Shown in pieces: positions 1-12,636 of a stretch of 64,000 nucleotides of DNA. A model generated the notes under the pieces. It saw only the letters and a list, made by a program, of their open reading frames with translations. It was not told the origin of the DNA and did no database searches. Numbering within the stretch: the stretch's first letter is position 1; each line of letters starts with the position of its first letter. The stretch lies in the NCBI GenBank assembly GCA_002749535.1, contig MZZL01000409.1, positions 2,806,160 through 2,870,159 on the forward strand, written 5' to 3'. Source of the DNA: Apophysomyces variabilis (taxonomy: Eukaryota; Mucoromycota; Mucoromycetes; Mucorales; Mucoraceae). The position numbers were made by a program, and so were the translations under genes.

Positions 1-382
1 ACAAAGTTATAGCAAATTCTCAAGGAATGGTTTTTGGTTAAACTTCTCTTCAGCTCCATATTGGCTTTAATTTTACCATCATTGGTTATATGCTATGGTT
101 TAAACACATGGATTACAAGAATATTTAATATTAACGGACATGCCAAACGTGGAGACACCTATCCAGACTAGAACGCTCGGATACGGTACAACAAATTAAG
201 CCCTTTGTTTTTTATTGTTACGTTCCTGCTAAGTATCTGAGTGGTTGAATGGTATGCTTACAAAAGTTCCTATGTTTCCATGATTCTAAGGTCTGGACCC
301 GAAATCATCCGTCTCTGCTTGCTTTTGATTGGCGGGAATCTTTGAATGCAAACTTTTTGTCCACTTTTCGTCATAGGCCAAC
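1..382. other. 5' flank without a recognised gene
   Basis: No coding region is recognised here. The stretch precedes the start codon of the TFIIIC subunit gene and probably holds its promoter. I saw no clear TATA element. Confidence 0.4.
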
Positions 383-3300
383 ATGGAATCGCAACCTGGG
401 ATCAGCTTGGCGAGCAGGCCGCACTTTGTAGACACGGCCTCATGGTCTGAAGACGGTGACATTGCTGTCTATTTATCAACAGGCATTCATATTCTGGTAC
501 AAGTCATCAGTAACCGTTGAATTCGCGTACTGAATCGCGTGTTCCCCAACGTTAGACACCTGTATTGGTTGGTGTGACTTCAGAGGCAGATCGCTGCATT
601 CGCGTAACTATTGAACCACTAAATCCAGAAACAGTACCAACTGGAGAAAGCGCAGGTAATAGGAATCAGCAAAAGCAATCGTGAAAAAAAGACTTGCATA
701 AATAACTTGCATAAAGTGACGGACAAACCGGTACAGTCGTCCTACATGAATGCGGAGTCTTACAGATGCGCTATGTGGTCACCAACGGGGTTGTCTAGAG
801 CCTACGGGTAGAATACGCTCCTCAAGAAAGAAGAGATTGGTTGATCTTCTTTAATTTTTAGGTGCTTCCTAACCGTGGTAACTACTAAACATCGTGTCAT
901 GCTCTATTGTCCTCCCGGAAGAGAAAACGCGGATTGGACTATGGTAAAATGAGAGACATCTGTCGCCAATACTGATTTATAGTTAGGTTTTGGATATAAC
1001 ACCACTTATTCAAGCACAAGTCCTCGGTCGCGGTGTGGATAAATTTGAGAACATCGAACAGCTTAATCGCTTCCACACATTGTGTACGTCCTATCTTTGG
1101 ATAAATTTACTTGCACATGAACCAATATTATTTGTAGATTGTGCCTGGTCTCATAGGATTATACCGAATGCATTAGCGGAGAAACCTGCAATTCTGGCCT
1201 TAACCAATAAGGCTGGGGAGATCACTCTCTGGAGGTAGAATTTGTTTGTAGTATGATTAAGTTTTAACATGGGATTATAGCTATTTACCATCGCGAGGGA
1301 TTGAGTATCAAACAGCACTTCGTCCGCACAAAGGATTTGTCAATCTGCTACAGTGGACCAAGTGGCAGGTGAGAGGAAACTATCGTAGGTATTATTTACC
1401 CATCATGACTCAGAAAAGCTGATTTCCTTGTAGATACATCGTATATCGTGTCGACGTGCACAGATGGCACTGTGAGCCTTTCCTCTGTTACCGTTCACGT
1501 GGAAGTTGTGGAAAAAGGATGTACATATATACGCTCCGTCCATTCCAATGTCCTAGAAACTTGGTTTGAAAACGATCCTGCCGTGCCAACATTGATAAAG
1601 TTATGGGATGATATGGTAAGATCATATGCGCCAGTTTATGACATCTTATACCTGCATGACTTCAGAGTGATGGTCAAAGCATTAAGGTTGCTATTAGCAA
1701 AGGAGCACATGTTGATGCAGCGGTCATTCGAGCAGAACGGGACACAGTGGAGTTAGAAGGAGAATGGATGCGTTATCAGCTTGAGAATTCCAGTATGGGC
1801 CTAGGAGGTATAGACTATATAACCTACACAACAGGATTTATTTACGAACTTCTTCAGGCGCCAGCTGGACACATCATGGAAAGCTTTTGTACGCTTATAC
1901 ATGCGAAGGGGAATGTCTTGCGCTATTCATCCATGAAGGTCGTATTCAGCGCGACGACGGGATATCGAGAACAATGAATCAAAGATTGCTACTTAAGTAT
2001 AGGCAGCAGAACATGGAAGAGCAAGCCAAGTTAGACGCAGAAGATACCGAGTTCATAAGCGATATGTTTCCACACTTGTGGGGAGCTGCCTTGTCTTTAA
2101 ACGATTTGTATACGGCGTTCGTGTTTACGTACGTAAATGAGTCTTATCCCTCAGAATACTCAGCAATTACTAGATTAACTCCTGCAGCCGACGTCCACTA
2201 CAAAACAGAGTCTCAGGATTACATATGGATTGCCTTCACTCTGAATCAAGAACGAAAAGACGAAGCGACCGTTAAAAGACTTTGTCATATTTACGAACGC
2301 TACCTTAAAGATCCAGAATTTCGTAAGAAACTGCATAGAAAAGCTGACATACTTATTCGACCTTTGCTGTAGCATTTTCTTATCCGATAAAGGGAATTTT
2401 ACATGAACCACTGGAATATCTGGCGGACGATGAGTCGGATGAAGCCATAAGAACTTGGCTTTCCACATTAGGGGATTTAATGGACTCTGAGAGAGATACA
2501 AAGTATGCAATTTTATGTCCTTGTCCGTTTTCTAACGTTCAATAGGAAGTTTGAGTCTCTCACGATGCAAGTATACAGCCAAACATGCACTGTAGCCGCG
2601 CGCGCGATGATCTACATAAAGCTTAAACTGCAGGTACGAGTGGCAACACGGATGAAATAGCTAATTGATACTTAACCTTTCCAGTTGTACGAATTACCAC
2701 CTATTGCAAAGGAATATCTTAACAATCTTTGCGAGAAAGCAGAAAATATTATAAGGTCACATTACATTGAAACTATGCTTTCCTTCGTAAATGATTGCTC
2801 GGACGAAGAAATTGAGAAACTTAATGGTATGGAACCCAGTAACAGATAGATGCTAATCGATACCACAGAGGACGATATCTTGACCGTCTTGCTGTTTTGT
2901 GATCAAGCAATAAGTCAAGCTAAGGGAAAGGACAAAGGTTCAAATCTGGCTAAAACAGTATTCGAAAGACTGCAGCGTTGTCTTCCAGATTCTAATCTGC
3001 GTCAAAGGTTGGCAGAGGCAACTAAAACGGTTGACCTAATTTTATCTGGAGAAGAAGCACAATACGTGCCAGTTAGCCAAGAAAAATGCCTCGCTTGTGG
3101 TGAATATATCCTTTTATTTCATGATAAACCAATTCGCTACTTGGATATTTTTGTTTTTATTCTTAACCTTATCTACACTGATTCAGTCCTTAGACCATTC
3201 GTTTGCATGCTGTGCTACAGGTCATTTCTGGGGTAAGTTCTAAGTAAATATAACGAAGGAGAAATGGCTATGTTAACCTTTAGAGCCAGAACGTTGTAGT

Positions 3301-3495
3301 ATTACTATGAGGGTGCTGGGAACGCCAGATGTACGCAAATGTTCAGGTTGTGGTGCAAAAAGCCTGCAGCGCCGGCAATTGGATATATCGCAGGATCCTT
3401 CATTGACAGATAACATCATATCCGCATGCTGGAGATGTATCTATTGCGGATCTGATCTGCTGGATGGAAAGGTAGGCAAATTAAGTGTTAGATAG
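383..3495 (+). CDS. Transcription factor IIIC subunit, delta/90 kDa type (GTF3C4/Sfc9-like)
   Basis: Probable subunit of TFIIIC, the RNA polymerase III factor that binds the internal promoter of tRNA genes. The ATG at 383 opens a protein whose first 40 residues include TASWSEDGDIAVYLSTGIHI, which resembles the start of the TFIIIC delta-subunit WD-like N-terminal domain. Later pieces read SPTGLSRAYG and VVTTKHRVMLYCPPGRENAD, also in the family style. The last exon (about 3307-3495) has paired cysteines, CSGCG and CWRCIYCGSDLLDG, matching the C-terminal zinc finger of this family. Another CxxC lies just upstream (CLACGEY near 3090). The gene is broken by many short introns, so exon borders between about 500 and 3300 are only approximate. 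Family call is by motif recall; the zinc finger and N-terminus are the strongest evidence. Confidence 0.7.
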
Positions 3496-3967
3496 GGCCG
3501 TCGTTGACTTCCAATTATGAGCAGGTCCGATAAATGAAATCTGCATTGTCTCTGAAAAGGTAGCATGTATGAACAAAATATAAATACAGTGATTTACATA
3601 ATCTGTACATGATTACCTCATTTGAGCTATGGATTTGCTTATTACCTAGAATTTGAATGAAGGTCATGCACCCTCATTACTGATTTTCGCGTCTCGAAAT
3701 TAAGAAACTATTGCGACTTGATTAAGCGTAGAGTGGAGTGAGCTTCTCCCATTTTGAGGCTAAAAATCACCATGACGCGTCTATTATTTATTATGAAGGA
3801 CAAGAAATCCATATATGCCGTTTATCTGAAATGAAAACATGCGTTGCATATAATCTATGTATTGGAGTATGTGTATGGACTAATGGCTGTTACCATCGAA
3901 GGTAATGAGTGGGACACTGAATACCACGTTACCGCTAAGTTAGCATCCTTCCGGACAGATAATCTAT
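3496..3967. other. Convergent intergenic region
   Basis: Lies between the 3' ends of the TFIIIC subunit gene (plus) and the methionine sulfoxide reductase gene (minus). Open frames here are short and not family-like. It probably contains both 3' untranslated regions. Confidence 0.4.
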
Positions 3968-4664
3968 TCAACTTACAGCATAGCCTTCTGGATTATTGGC
4001 GAGGTAGGACTAAGAATGGGTTGCTTCAGTTTTTTTTTTTTGCTCTGTCAAAGAACATCAAATCTTCCTTTACCTGATGGTATGTTTCAGCATCATAAAA
4101 TTCAGAAGCAGCAGCAATTTCAGTGACAATCTTGCTATTCTTATAGTGTTGTTCCTGAACTCGGGCTGTTACTGCCTCTGCTATTGTCCGTTGTTCAGGG
4201 GAGTGGTAAAAGATGGCAGATCTGTACTGAGATCCGACATCAGGTCCTTGTGCATTCTCCGTAGTAGGATCTGTCAATGGCTATGATATAAATATGCTTC
4301 TCTATGACAAATGACCCTGTTACCATGCATCTTGTAGAAGAATTCCACTAGATCTTCATACGAAATCTGAGTAGGATCAAACTGGATCTGCACTGCTTCG
4401 GCATGTAGGGTCGATCCGGTTTTTACCTGAACGCGTTTCATGCTGATCAGCTGCAAGCTATTAAGCCCACCTTGGGTCTACCTTGTGGTATTCTGCATGC
4501 TCGGCGTCTCCACCTGTGTATCCGACCTTTGTCTGCAGTCCTTTGAAGTGTTTATTATAAATGTGCTCGACGCCCCTACAAGATTGGTTAATATGTCTCA
4601 TTCCTGGATGGCTCGACTATCACTACCAGAAGCATCCAGCAGCAAAGGTAGCTGTTTCAGACAT
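3968..4664 (-). CDS. msrA: Peptide methionine-S-sulfoxide reductase (MsrA)
   Basis: Reduces the S-epimer of methionine sulfoxide in proteins, using thioredoxin. Reading from the ATG at 4664, the protein begins [13 protein letters not shown], with the catalytic cysteine in the family motif GCFW. It continues with [69 protein letters not shown] and the late motif YDAETYHQ. Four introns are needed, and the first falls directly after GCFW. The last intron runs 4073-4010, and a 42-nt final exon (4009-3968) adds [13 protein letters not shown] before the stop. Without it the frame would run through a poly-A tract to an unlikely ending (AKKKN). The total is close to the usual compact MsrA length. No targeting peptide is evident, so a cytosolic site is inferred. 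Confidence 0.9.
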
Positions 4665-4893
4665 TGAAGGAAAAAGAACAAACACGAAAAAAAAAAGGAA
4701 AAAGGAAAAATGACAGCTCGAAACAATTTTTCGGCGATCCTATTGCCATCTGTCTTTCAAGCTCCACCTACTCAAGGTCAGCTACTAGATGGGAGAGTGA
4801 TAAAGAACCGTTTCACTACCGCGAATCCTACTATCACGCTTCTATAAAAAGCCAGATACTTCATTCTATTCCCTGAGGATATATGCAAGCTAT

Positions 4894-6226
4894 TTAATCA
4901 TCCAACAAAGAATTATAATGTGCGCCCAATGAATACAAGTGTTTATGATACCTTCAGAAAAAAAAAGGTTAATTTTAGTCGTCCCGTTCCCCCACTGTTT
5001 TAACTTACGCTAATTTCAGCGGTGCTTTGCCCGGAAACTCCTCATCATTAATCTTCAATACAGGGGATCCCATTTGTACAATATGAATAGGCAACTGCTT
5101 AGCTCTTGAAAGCGCCAGTATCTATACATTGACGATTAAATAAAAAGCAAAAGAGATGTTGCTGTATTATAAGAGTACCTCCAATTGACCACCCCATCGA
5201 GCTGTTTTTTCAACATCATCACAATATTTCTGGAAATCCTCTGAGACAGTACTAAGTACTTTCAAATTCGATCGCTGAATAAATACCTGAACTGTACATA
5301 TCGCCATCGTCTTTGTACAGAAATGGGAGAAAGTCATCTGGATGATCACGCATGTATGCTGCTGCTGCCTCTCGTAGATCTTTGTATGTCGTCTACACGT
5401 GCGTCGATTCAGCATCCAGACCCACCATTTCCATTTTCATACGTTTACCTGGTCATTGTATCTCTCTTTCAACTGATTTGCAATAGCATTATAAAGACTT
5501 GAGATACAGTTAGCCTAAGAACCTTAATTGACAGAAGGAAAGAGCACTTACCAGTGTCCATCAGCCGTGATCTATCTCGAACGAATTTAGCCAATTTATA
5601 GCGATACTATATTAAGATATTTACCTCTTGTAATTTTAACTTCATTGGCACGAGCAACTCGTTAATGGCGGCACTTTCTACCGCTGCATAATCAACCTGG
5701 TTTTCTGCCTCTTTCTCAGCTTCGTCACGTAACCGTTGCATTTCTGCTTCTTTCCGTTCCTTGCGCAGTTTATTGCGGTTAGGCTTTTTGGTGGGAGTGG
5801 TGGAATTGGCAGGTGTGGCAGGTGACGGCAAAGGAGCCATGGGTTCTTCTTCCACCGTTAATGCGTTCAGTCTCTCCAGCGATATCCCATCATCCTGAAA
5901 AAGCACAATGTAAACAAGAGACTTTATGTTTGTGTTACCAATGCTACCTCCTCGTCAGGCTCGCCTTTCAAAGCTCTCAATTCCTCTTCATGCCTCTTTC
6001 GCAAGTGGTATTCCATATCACTTATGCGTGAAGTCATTTCTCGCTTTTTTTGCTTATTGCTCTTTGGGATCGATTTCCGCATGGCAGCTATTTTATTGCT
6101 AAGATCCCTTTGTTCAGCACGGTGGCGGTTCAGCATAGCTTCCAAAGTTTCGGCTGCTCCTTCCACATTATTTGATGCGGTAGGTTCCTCGAGGGGATCC
6201 GGACGGGCATTACTGGTTTCTGTCAT
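4894..6226 (-). CDS. OTU-domain deubiquitinase, OTUD6B-like
   Basis: Predicted cysteine protease that removes ubiquitin chains. The start at 6226 gives MTETSNARPDPLEEPTASNN, then a charged helical region (MLNRHRAEQRDLSNKIAAMR and a following stretch rich in K, R and E) typical of OTUD6 proteins. The OTU domain begins after PMKLKLQE with ITADGHC, where D and C are catalytic, then LYNAIANQLKERYND. It goes on with TYKDLREAAAYMRDHPDDFL and FPGKAPLKLA, and ends YHKHLYSLGAHYNSLLDD, where HYN carries the catalytic histidine. The codon of the catalytic cysteine is split TG|T by an intron (5551-5498). The final exon starts just after an acceptor near 4952 and stops at 4894. An in-frame ATG at 6319 would add 31 residues but lacks family character. 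Confidence 0.88.
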
Positions 6227-7884
6227 GTCGAGTGTGCTGTAACAGCTGTTCTGTTCTTGCTGAATCCAAAGTTTTGGGAGAAGGATGTGACTTCCAAATC
6301 TACTAAGTTTGCTTTGCACTCTTCTGCATAAGGAGCATCATATGTGGAAGAAAGTGAATATTGGCTATATAGCATTGCGCTCTTTCACCATACATTATTC
6401 ATGTATAGCCTATGTATATATGTACAAAACCTTTGTGGCAAATAAACTAACCTTGCTCAATAGCTTCCCTTCCATTTGAACTCATAGTAGGGCAACCTAC
6501 CTGCGAAACGTTTTGTTGGCTTAGTTATATTAAATGCATTGTTTAGGGCTTGAATGGAAGCAGCATGCGATAACTCAGTTACATATCAATCCCGCATATA
6601 CAGTCAGTAATGTCATTCATCCTTTTCAACAGGATAGCAAATAACAAAACGTTCCAATAAAAGTAGGTGCCTTTTCGTAGGATATAATTCTTATGCAAAG
6701 ACCATTTATCTCTACACACAGACAAAGGACCTGATGAATGTATAGTGTACAAGCAAAGAGTGTCAGTACCTCCCTTAACCATGATATATTGTACTCCGAT
6801 TTTCCTGCACAAAATGCCTTGCAGCGCTTGAACAGGCATAACTCGATGTTGATACTCCGTTATCGCACCGAAAAGGCGGATCGGATTCGTCTCTTTTCTG
6901 TCGCTGTTCAGCCATCTCCTTTCTTTATGCATGACATCGTTATATGGCTACGTCTAGCCTCTTTCACCCTTAACCGTACTTTCCCCGAGAGTATCTAAAT
7001 CAGGGAAACAGCCGCACCATTCTGGGGATGCAGGAAAAAAAAAGCACAAGCCATGAACAGCCATTCAGAAAGTATCGGAAATGTTCGCGGCATGTGACCA
7101 GCAGCAACAGAAATCTTTCGTAGTGTAGCAGCCAAAACTTTTCCTTTATGCGGAGATGACAGCAATACACTAACGCCTCTATGTGTTGCATTATAAACAA
7201 ACGACCTTTTTTTTGGCCAGATATAACTGCAATAGTGTTTTTGAGAATGCAGTCGGAGTACTTGTATGCATTGCGCAGAGCAATGTGGCGTTATTCAATG
7301 TTTATTTTTTTTACTTGGTCTTGCAGAAAGCTACATATCTGCCACATGAATCTCAGCCAACGTGAAGAGGACTAGATTGATAGATTATAACGAGACCTCA
7401 AGATCGGTTATATCAGCCTCTATTCCATGCTCGTCTATCAAACCAAAACAACATGTCCTTTCTATACCTACAGCTGTTTTGCATAAAAAAAAAAGAACAA
7501 AGCCGCAGCAAACCAGGAAGTCTTGGCATATCTGTTTGTGAACCAAACACAGAGATAGGAGTGATAGGATGAAAACAGTAAAGAAAGTTCTTCAAGATGT
7601 AAGAATATTCTATCTTATATTAAATTTCTGCTCATCTGCCCCACCAGAAAGAGACAAGTAAGAGCACGGATTGATTAATGCTGTATTGGACAATAATATA
7701 GTAACTAGCGGGTATAGAACCAGAAACATACTATCCGGTCCGAAAGATCTACTCGGTCTGTGATCGCCCCTTTCTTAAGAACACCCCCCTTTCCCTTCAT
7801 GCCCCTCAACAATCGAATTAAAGCGCATGCAGACTCTATCTTTTATTTTTGTACCTTCTTTTCTTGTTTTCAATACCAACATAT
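6227..7884. other. 1.6 kb region without a recognised gene
   Basis: Lies between the divergent starts of the OTU protease and the SBF-like transporter. I recognise no gene. One minus-strand frame ending at 6995 is open back to about 7180 and reads, in part, LAATLRKISVAAGHMPRTF followed by a hydrophobic stretch. It could be an exon of an unknown small gene or chance. The stretch 7770-7848 is rich in C and T, as in many fungal promoters. Confidence 0.4.
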
Positions 7885-9629
7885 ATGGCCTCGAAGATCA
7901 GATCTCGCTCACAGCCATCTCTTCTTTATAATCTTTTGAGGCTGAAAATGGACGAAGCAAAACGGAACTCCTCACCGTCGTTTGCTAGCGATATTACAGC
8001 CTCGCAAGAGGAATATAGCCGAAAATACACACCTTCGAGTTCATCTACGCCAATCCCGGCAATAGAAAAACCGCCTACCGTGAACTCAACTAAAGACACA
8101 GAACCCCAAACTAGACTCTCAAAGGCAAAATCAATAGCTTTTGTCCTTTTTCGCAAGTACTGGTTTTTGCTCGGTCTCGCAATCGCTATTATTTTAGCGA
8201 CTCAATTTCCAAACGTCGCGAGAAAAGGAGGTTATATCCGTGCCGAATGGACTATTAAATGGGGTAATCTATTTGATCTTTCTATTTATTTATTCTTCTT
8301 TGACAACTGGCGATTGACAACATATTTATTCATATGGTTTCAGGTGCGGTAATCGTCATTTTCTTTATCTCGGGCCTTTCCCTTCGTACGCGAACACTGG
8401 CCAAAACGATCCTCAGAATACGACTACATCTGCTTATTCAAACCATTAATCTTGTCATTATCCCCTACTCTGTCTTTGGCCTCGTTCTCCTCTTCCTTAA
8501 ACTCCATATGCCTTTGAACTCACTGTTACTGATTGGTGTTGTGATTGCAGCCAGCACGCCGACAACGGTGTCATCCAACGTCGTCATGACAAAAAACGCA
8601 AATGGAAATGAAGCCTCCGGTAAAGTAGCCACATTCGTCTTTCCATCCCCCTCCTTTTTTCTTTGTCGGAACTGCGTACTAACTATGAAAATGATCACTC
8701 TAGCCCTCATGAACGCTGCTCTTGGAAATGTACTCGGTAAGATAAGACAAAAAAAGAAACATTACATATGCAACGGCGGAAAAGGAACGATTCCATTAAA
8801 TTATAAAGCTCATCAGGTATTTTCGTCTCGCCCGCCCTCGTATCGACTTTCCAGATTCCCCTTCTGGATGCCACACCCGAAGACGAGAGCGCGAACCAGG
8901 CTGCCGGTGTGGTCAACTTCGTTTCCGTTCTGCAGCAGTTGGGTTTAACGGTGCTGGCACCCCTATTCGCGGGACAAGTACTTCAATGGATATTTACGGA
9001 TACGGTTGCAAAAGTTAAAAATCGCTGGCATCTAGCTGATATCAGTAGTATTGCGCTTTTGACTATGGTATGGTCCGTTTTTTCGGACGCAGTATCGTCA
9101 GGATCTTTTGCGGCTGTGACTCCCGTAGACATTGTAGCTGTAGCGATTATCAACGCTGGACTCTACATCCTTTTTTCCTTCCTTTGTCTATTTCTGGCGC
9201 ATATTCCTTTACCACGAAGCATCCCCGTCCCTCAGTGGATTGAATGGCTACGATACTCACGCGAAGATACAGTGGCCGTGATGGTAAAAAAAAAATGAAT
9301 AACCACTTACTGTTACCATTTTCTAATCGCTTTTGATCATTCAGTATTGCGGTGCTACAAAAACTGTTGCTATGGGTGTGCCATTAATCAATGTCTTGTT
9401 CCAGAACGGCGATCCTGGAACGATTGGTGTACTATCAACTCCGCTGCTGCTTTACCATATCGAACAACTTATCTTAGGAAACATTGAGGTTGAGTTGCTC
9501 AAAGCTTGGGTCAAAAGAGGAAACGCAGAATCGCCACCAGTGGATGATGAAGAGAGTCAGGTTTATGAATGTGCCACTATCGAAGTATGCAAGGAGAGGC
9601 CCACCGAATTTAATCTGCCGAGAGATTGA
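7885..9629 (+). CDS. SBF-like transporter, SLC10A7/RCH1 type
   Basis: Multi-span membrane protein of the bile-acid/sodium symporter-like superfamily. Fungal RCH1 and animal SLC10A7 members limit calcium uptake at the plasma membrane; that role is family knowledge. From the ATG at 7885 the protein has a polar Ser-rich N-terminus, then a first membrane span (KYWFLLGLAIAIILATQFPN). It continues with FFISGLSLRTRTLAKTILR and IGVVIAASTPTTVSSNVVMT, the signature-like small-residue stretch of this family. Later segments include FVSVLQQLGLTVLAPLFAGQ, PQWIEWLRYSREDTVAVM and YCGATKTVAMGVPLINVLF, followed by a hydrophilic tail ending at 9629. Introns interrupt at about 8266-8340, about 8640-8690, from about 8740 to a little after 8810, and about 9280-9340. 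An in-frame ATG at 7849 would add 12 residues. Confidence 0.82.
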
Positions 9630-10059
9630 ATGTCCTGCTAGATTAGTACAACAAACACACAAAAAGAACTGCATCACTATATACAAAATCAAACAAGTAT
9701 ACATACGTATATAACGCACATACAAAAGAAAAAGGATAATAAACATTAGTTAGACCTGAAAACCTTGTTGATAAGGATGCACTTAGAATAACAATGCAAA
9801 GGATAAAAAGACCAGACGTATCTGCCTTGTCTTTCATTAACTATTATGTTTCTCATTTTTTGTACATCTAGAGTTATTGGCTACTGCTTCTCGGATTGCT
9901 CGTGGTGATACTGATATGATGCCAACGTTTTCCGAACACCAAAATGCGTCAACAAATGGACGGACCATTTTCCCAAGGGGAACAGTCACTTTCAAGCTCT
10001 TGCAACGGTGCAGCCCTTGCATTTCATTTTTCTTCCTTTCTGCCATTCACCGTTCTGCT

Positions 10060-10412
10060 ATGTCTGCTGCACCTACAGAGGGTTCCAAGCCTCCTACGCG
10101 AGAACAGCGTCGACAATGCTGGAAAGCACGCGACGAATACTTTGCCTGCCTGGATAATCTAGGCATCATTGATCCCACCGTGGTGGAAAAAGATCCCTCA
10201 AAAGCCGAATCTTGCCTCAACCTGAAAAAGAACTACGAAGACACGTGCATTGCTAGTTGGGTAAATTGTTATGACGAGAACAAAAAACATTACAGCAATG
10301 CAAATGCTAATTGTCGGAATGCCAGGTTGAATATTTTAACAAACGACGTGTTCTCGATGTGCGACAAAAGCAGTATCTAGAACTCTCCGAGAAGATGTCA
10401 CCAAAGAAGTAA
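10060..10412 (+). CDS. COA6: Cytochrome c oxidase assembly factor 6 (COA6)
   Basis: Small twin-cysteine protein of the mitochondrial intermembrane space that helps deliver copper to cytochrome c oxidase. The ATG at 10060 gives MSAAPTEGSKPPTREQRRQC. Cysteines 20/30 form a CX9C pair and 52/63 a CX10C pair, the arrangement known for COA6 and distinct from COX6B. A 65-bp intron (10261-10325) follows residue 67 (ASW). The second exon reads VEYFNKRRVLDVRQKQYLEL and ends SEKMSPKK at 10412, for 95 residues in total. Reading straight through the intron would give a tail unlike the family, so the spliced form is preferred. The phase agrees exactly (201 nt plus 87 nt). An upstream in-frame ATG at 9877 is less likely because the extra 61 residues do not resemble COA6. 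Confidence 0.9.
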
Positions 10413-10632
10413 AATATACGACATAGAACTGGACAAATGTAAATCAGAAAAAGAATAATTCATTACTGCCAACATCCCCCCCCCTTGTTGAAAGGAAGAG
10501 AAAACAATGCACATTAAAATCGGACTATAAAATGATATAAACGCAAACCTAAATGAATGAGCCATGCATGGGCCAGCCTTATAAACAAAACACAGAAAAG
10601 CGTTGCCTTTCACCTTATTAACAGGATATGAG

Positions 10633-12636
10633 CTATGCCATGAATCGGGTGCGTACTGGCTTTGTCTCCTCAGGAAGTCCGAATCCAGCGTGTCCCTTAC
10701 GCACTCCTTCTGCGGTAACCATGCCAAACTTGACATCCACATCTTTCGCACGATTAAGTAGCGTGCACTGATCTGCATGCGAAAGACCCTTGAACTTGTT
10801 CTGGACAGCCGGAGTCAAACCGGCCACAATCAATGCCACCTGCGAGTTTCCACGTGCCATGCCATTGGTATAGTACAGACTGAGGATCCAGAGCAGAACC
10901 CACCATGCCATCGGAATAAGCAGGCATAATGCAAAAGGATAATAGGATCGAGGATCTGGCGTATAGCGTAGAACATCACCCGTTGTGCAAATGGCACCGT
11001 ATGTTGTCTCTATATCCCAGGGTACCGCGAGCGTGATGGCAGCATCCATCGCATCGAGAACAACCCTCAAAAACCCAAGTGCATCTGTTTCCCTTCCAGC
11101 TTTAGCCATGCTTCCTAGTCTCGCCATTTTTGCATCCTCTCCATAGACGAGCAGTCTCAGGATGCTTAGCTGGAATGCATACGCAGTGACTTGAGTGTAA
11201 TCGCTGTCGTAACTGAGGTCTGAAACAAAGCTAGCGTTGCTCAGCTGATCATAATTGATTTGAATGGATGTACTTGATTGCGGTACATAAGTGAAGCTAT
11301 TGTCCTGGAAAGTATAAGTTGTCCGATTCATGAATGTTCGTAGTGTGCACTCATACACGGTTAAATTAGACCCTAATTCCATCCAAGGTTTCATTGTTCC
11401 TGAAGCAGTGATCAACACGAAGTTTTGGTCGCCAAAGTTGTTCCTCACGGAAGACTCACGGCAGCCTAGGCATCTACTTCTTTGGGAACTCAGCTGCAGG
11501 AGATCCCTATAAGTGCGGTTGTACATAGACTCGGCATACAAGATAGCTGGAAGATCATATCTGTTTCTAGACAAGTATTCGGAGACAGTTGTTACATTTC
11601 CGGTGTCTACATCGACAAAACTTGTGTTCTCGGAACCATCTCGGCAGTCAACAGTAGTGAAAAATCCAGGAATATTTGGATAGGTACAGTTGATTGCGCC
11701 AGAACTACATTCGAAACGAGGCTGTATTGGCAAGACGTTGGTGGGCGTTCTACCCTGAAGTACTGCCTGCACTGCCGCATATTGAAGAATGTAGTCATGT
11801 TTCAAGTATAAGCTGAGTGGATCCCGCGAAATACTGTCCGAATAGTCAATAAGCAGGCCTCGGGTGATATTTGAGAAGGACAAGCTGGCGGAATATCGAT
11901 GGGTGAGGGTGAAGAGAGTATCCGCGATGGAAGGATTATTTGTAGCAAGTGGATCATTGCGGCATAGCACGTTGGAGCCTATGTCTGGAGTCAGAATCTG
12001 TTGCGCTGAAGGTCCTAGGGCAATCAATCCAATCTGGAATACAATCGGAAGGACCAATACAGGATCAAAGCGGAGCCAATAAAGAACCCTAATGATGCCT
12101 TGAAGTACGTTGAGCTTGTGAAGCACTGAAATATCCACACATTTTTTTATTCAGCTTTGCTTTCTACCTCCTATGCCCCGTGTACAGCCGTCGTATATTT
12201 CCAGCATTGACAACTTGCAACCACGCCCCATTCGTATCCATTTAAATTCCGATAAAGCGCTATAAGAAAAATCATCAATATATTGGCTTTTTTTAGTGGA
12301 ATAGATTGCTTACAATGTGATTCCTCCGCCAAGGAACATTTGAAGCAGGGTGATGATGATCGACAAGAGTGCGGGCAATGGCATCCCAGCCATGGTAAAT
12401 CCAACTGGCTTGCCGTAAGCGGTCGCGAAGATGAAAATCAATACGCCAATCAAAGCGGCTGTGATTGCTAAATTGAGGAGCGGTAGAGCGATAGTACGGA
12501 TCAGTTCATATTTGCTAAGATCCTTCTGTGGTTCCCTGTGGCAATCGTTTCCTTGTGGTCGGGCTGTCACCGCCATTTCTGACCGGTGCTCTTCTTCGGG
12601 CTCTTGATTTGCTTCTGCGGCTGTGGCTGCTGACAT
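10633..12636 (-). CDS. Uncharacterised four-span membrane protein, paralogue A
   Basis: Function unknown. Three exons fit in phase: 12636-12314, 12259-12168 and 12125-10633, giving about 635 residues. Residues 1-50 are acidic and polar. Two hydrophobic spans follow (IRTIALPLLNLAITAALIGV and FTMAGMPLPALLSIIITLLQ), then a third near PVLVLPIVFQIGLIALGPSA. A large region of about 330 residues rich in N-x-S/T sites and cysteines looks extracellular. A fourth span lies near YPFALCLLIPMAWWVLLWIL, followed by a cytoplasmic tail containing NGMARGNSQVALIVAGLTPA and LSHADQCTLLNRAKDVDVKF. The divergent gene at 13531-15901 shares all these elements. The gene structure is well supported by the parallel reading of the two copies; no pathway can be inferred. 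Confidence 0.75.

Noticed and set aside
9877..10059. In-frame N-terminal extension of COA6
   Set aside because: The extra 61 residues do not resemble the family; the ATG at 10060 gives the normal short form.
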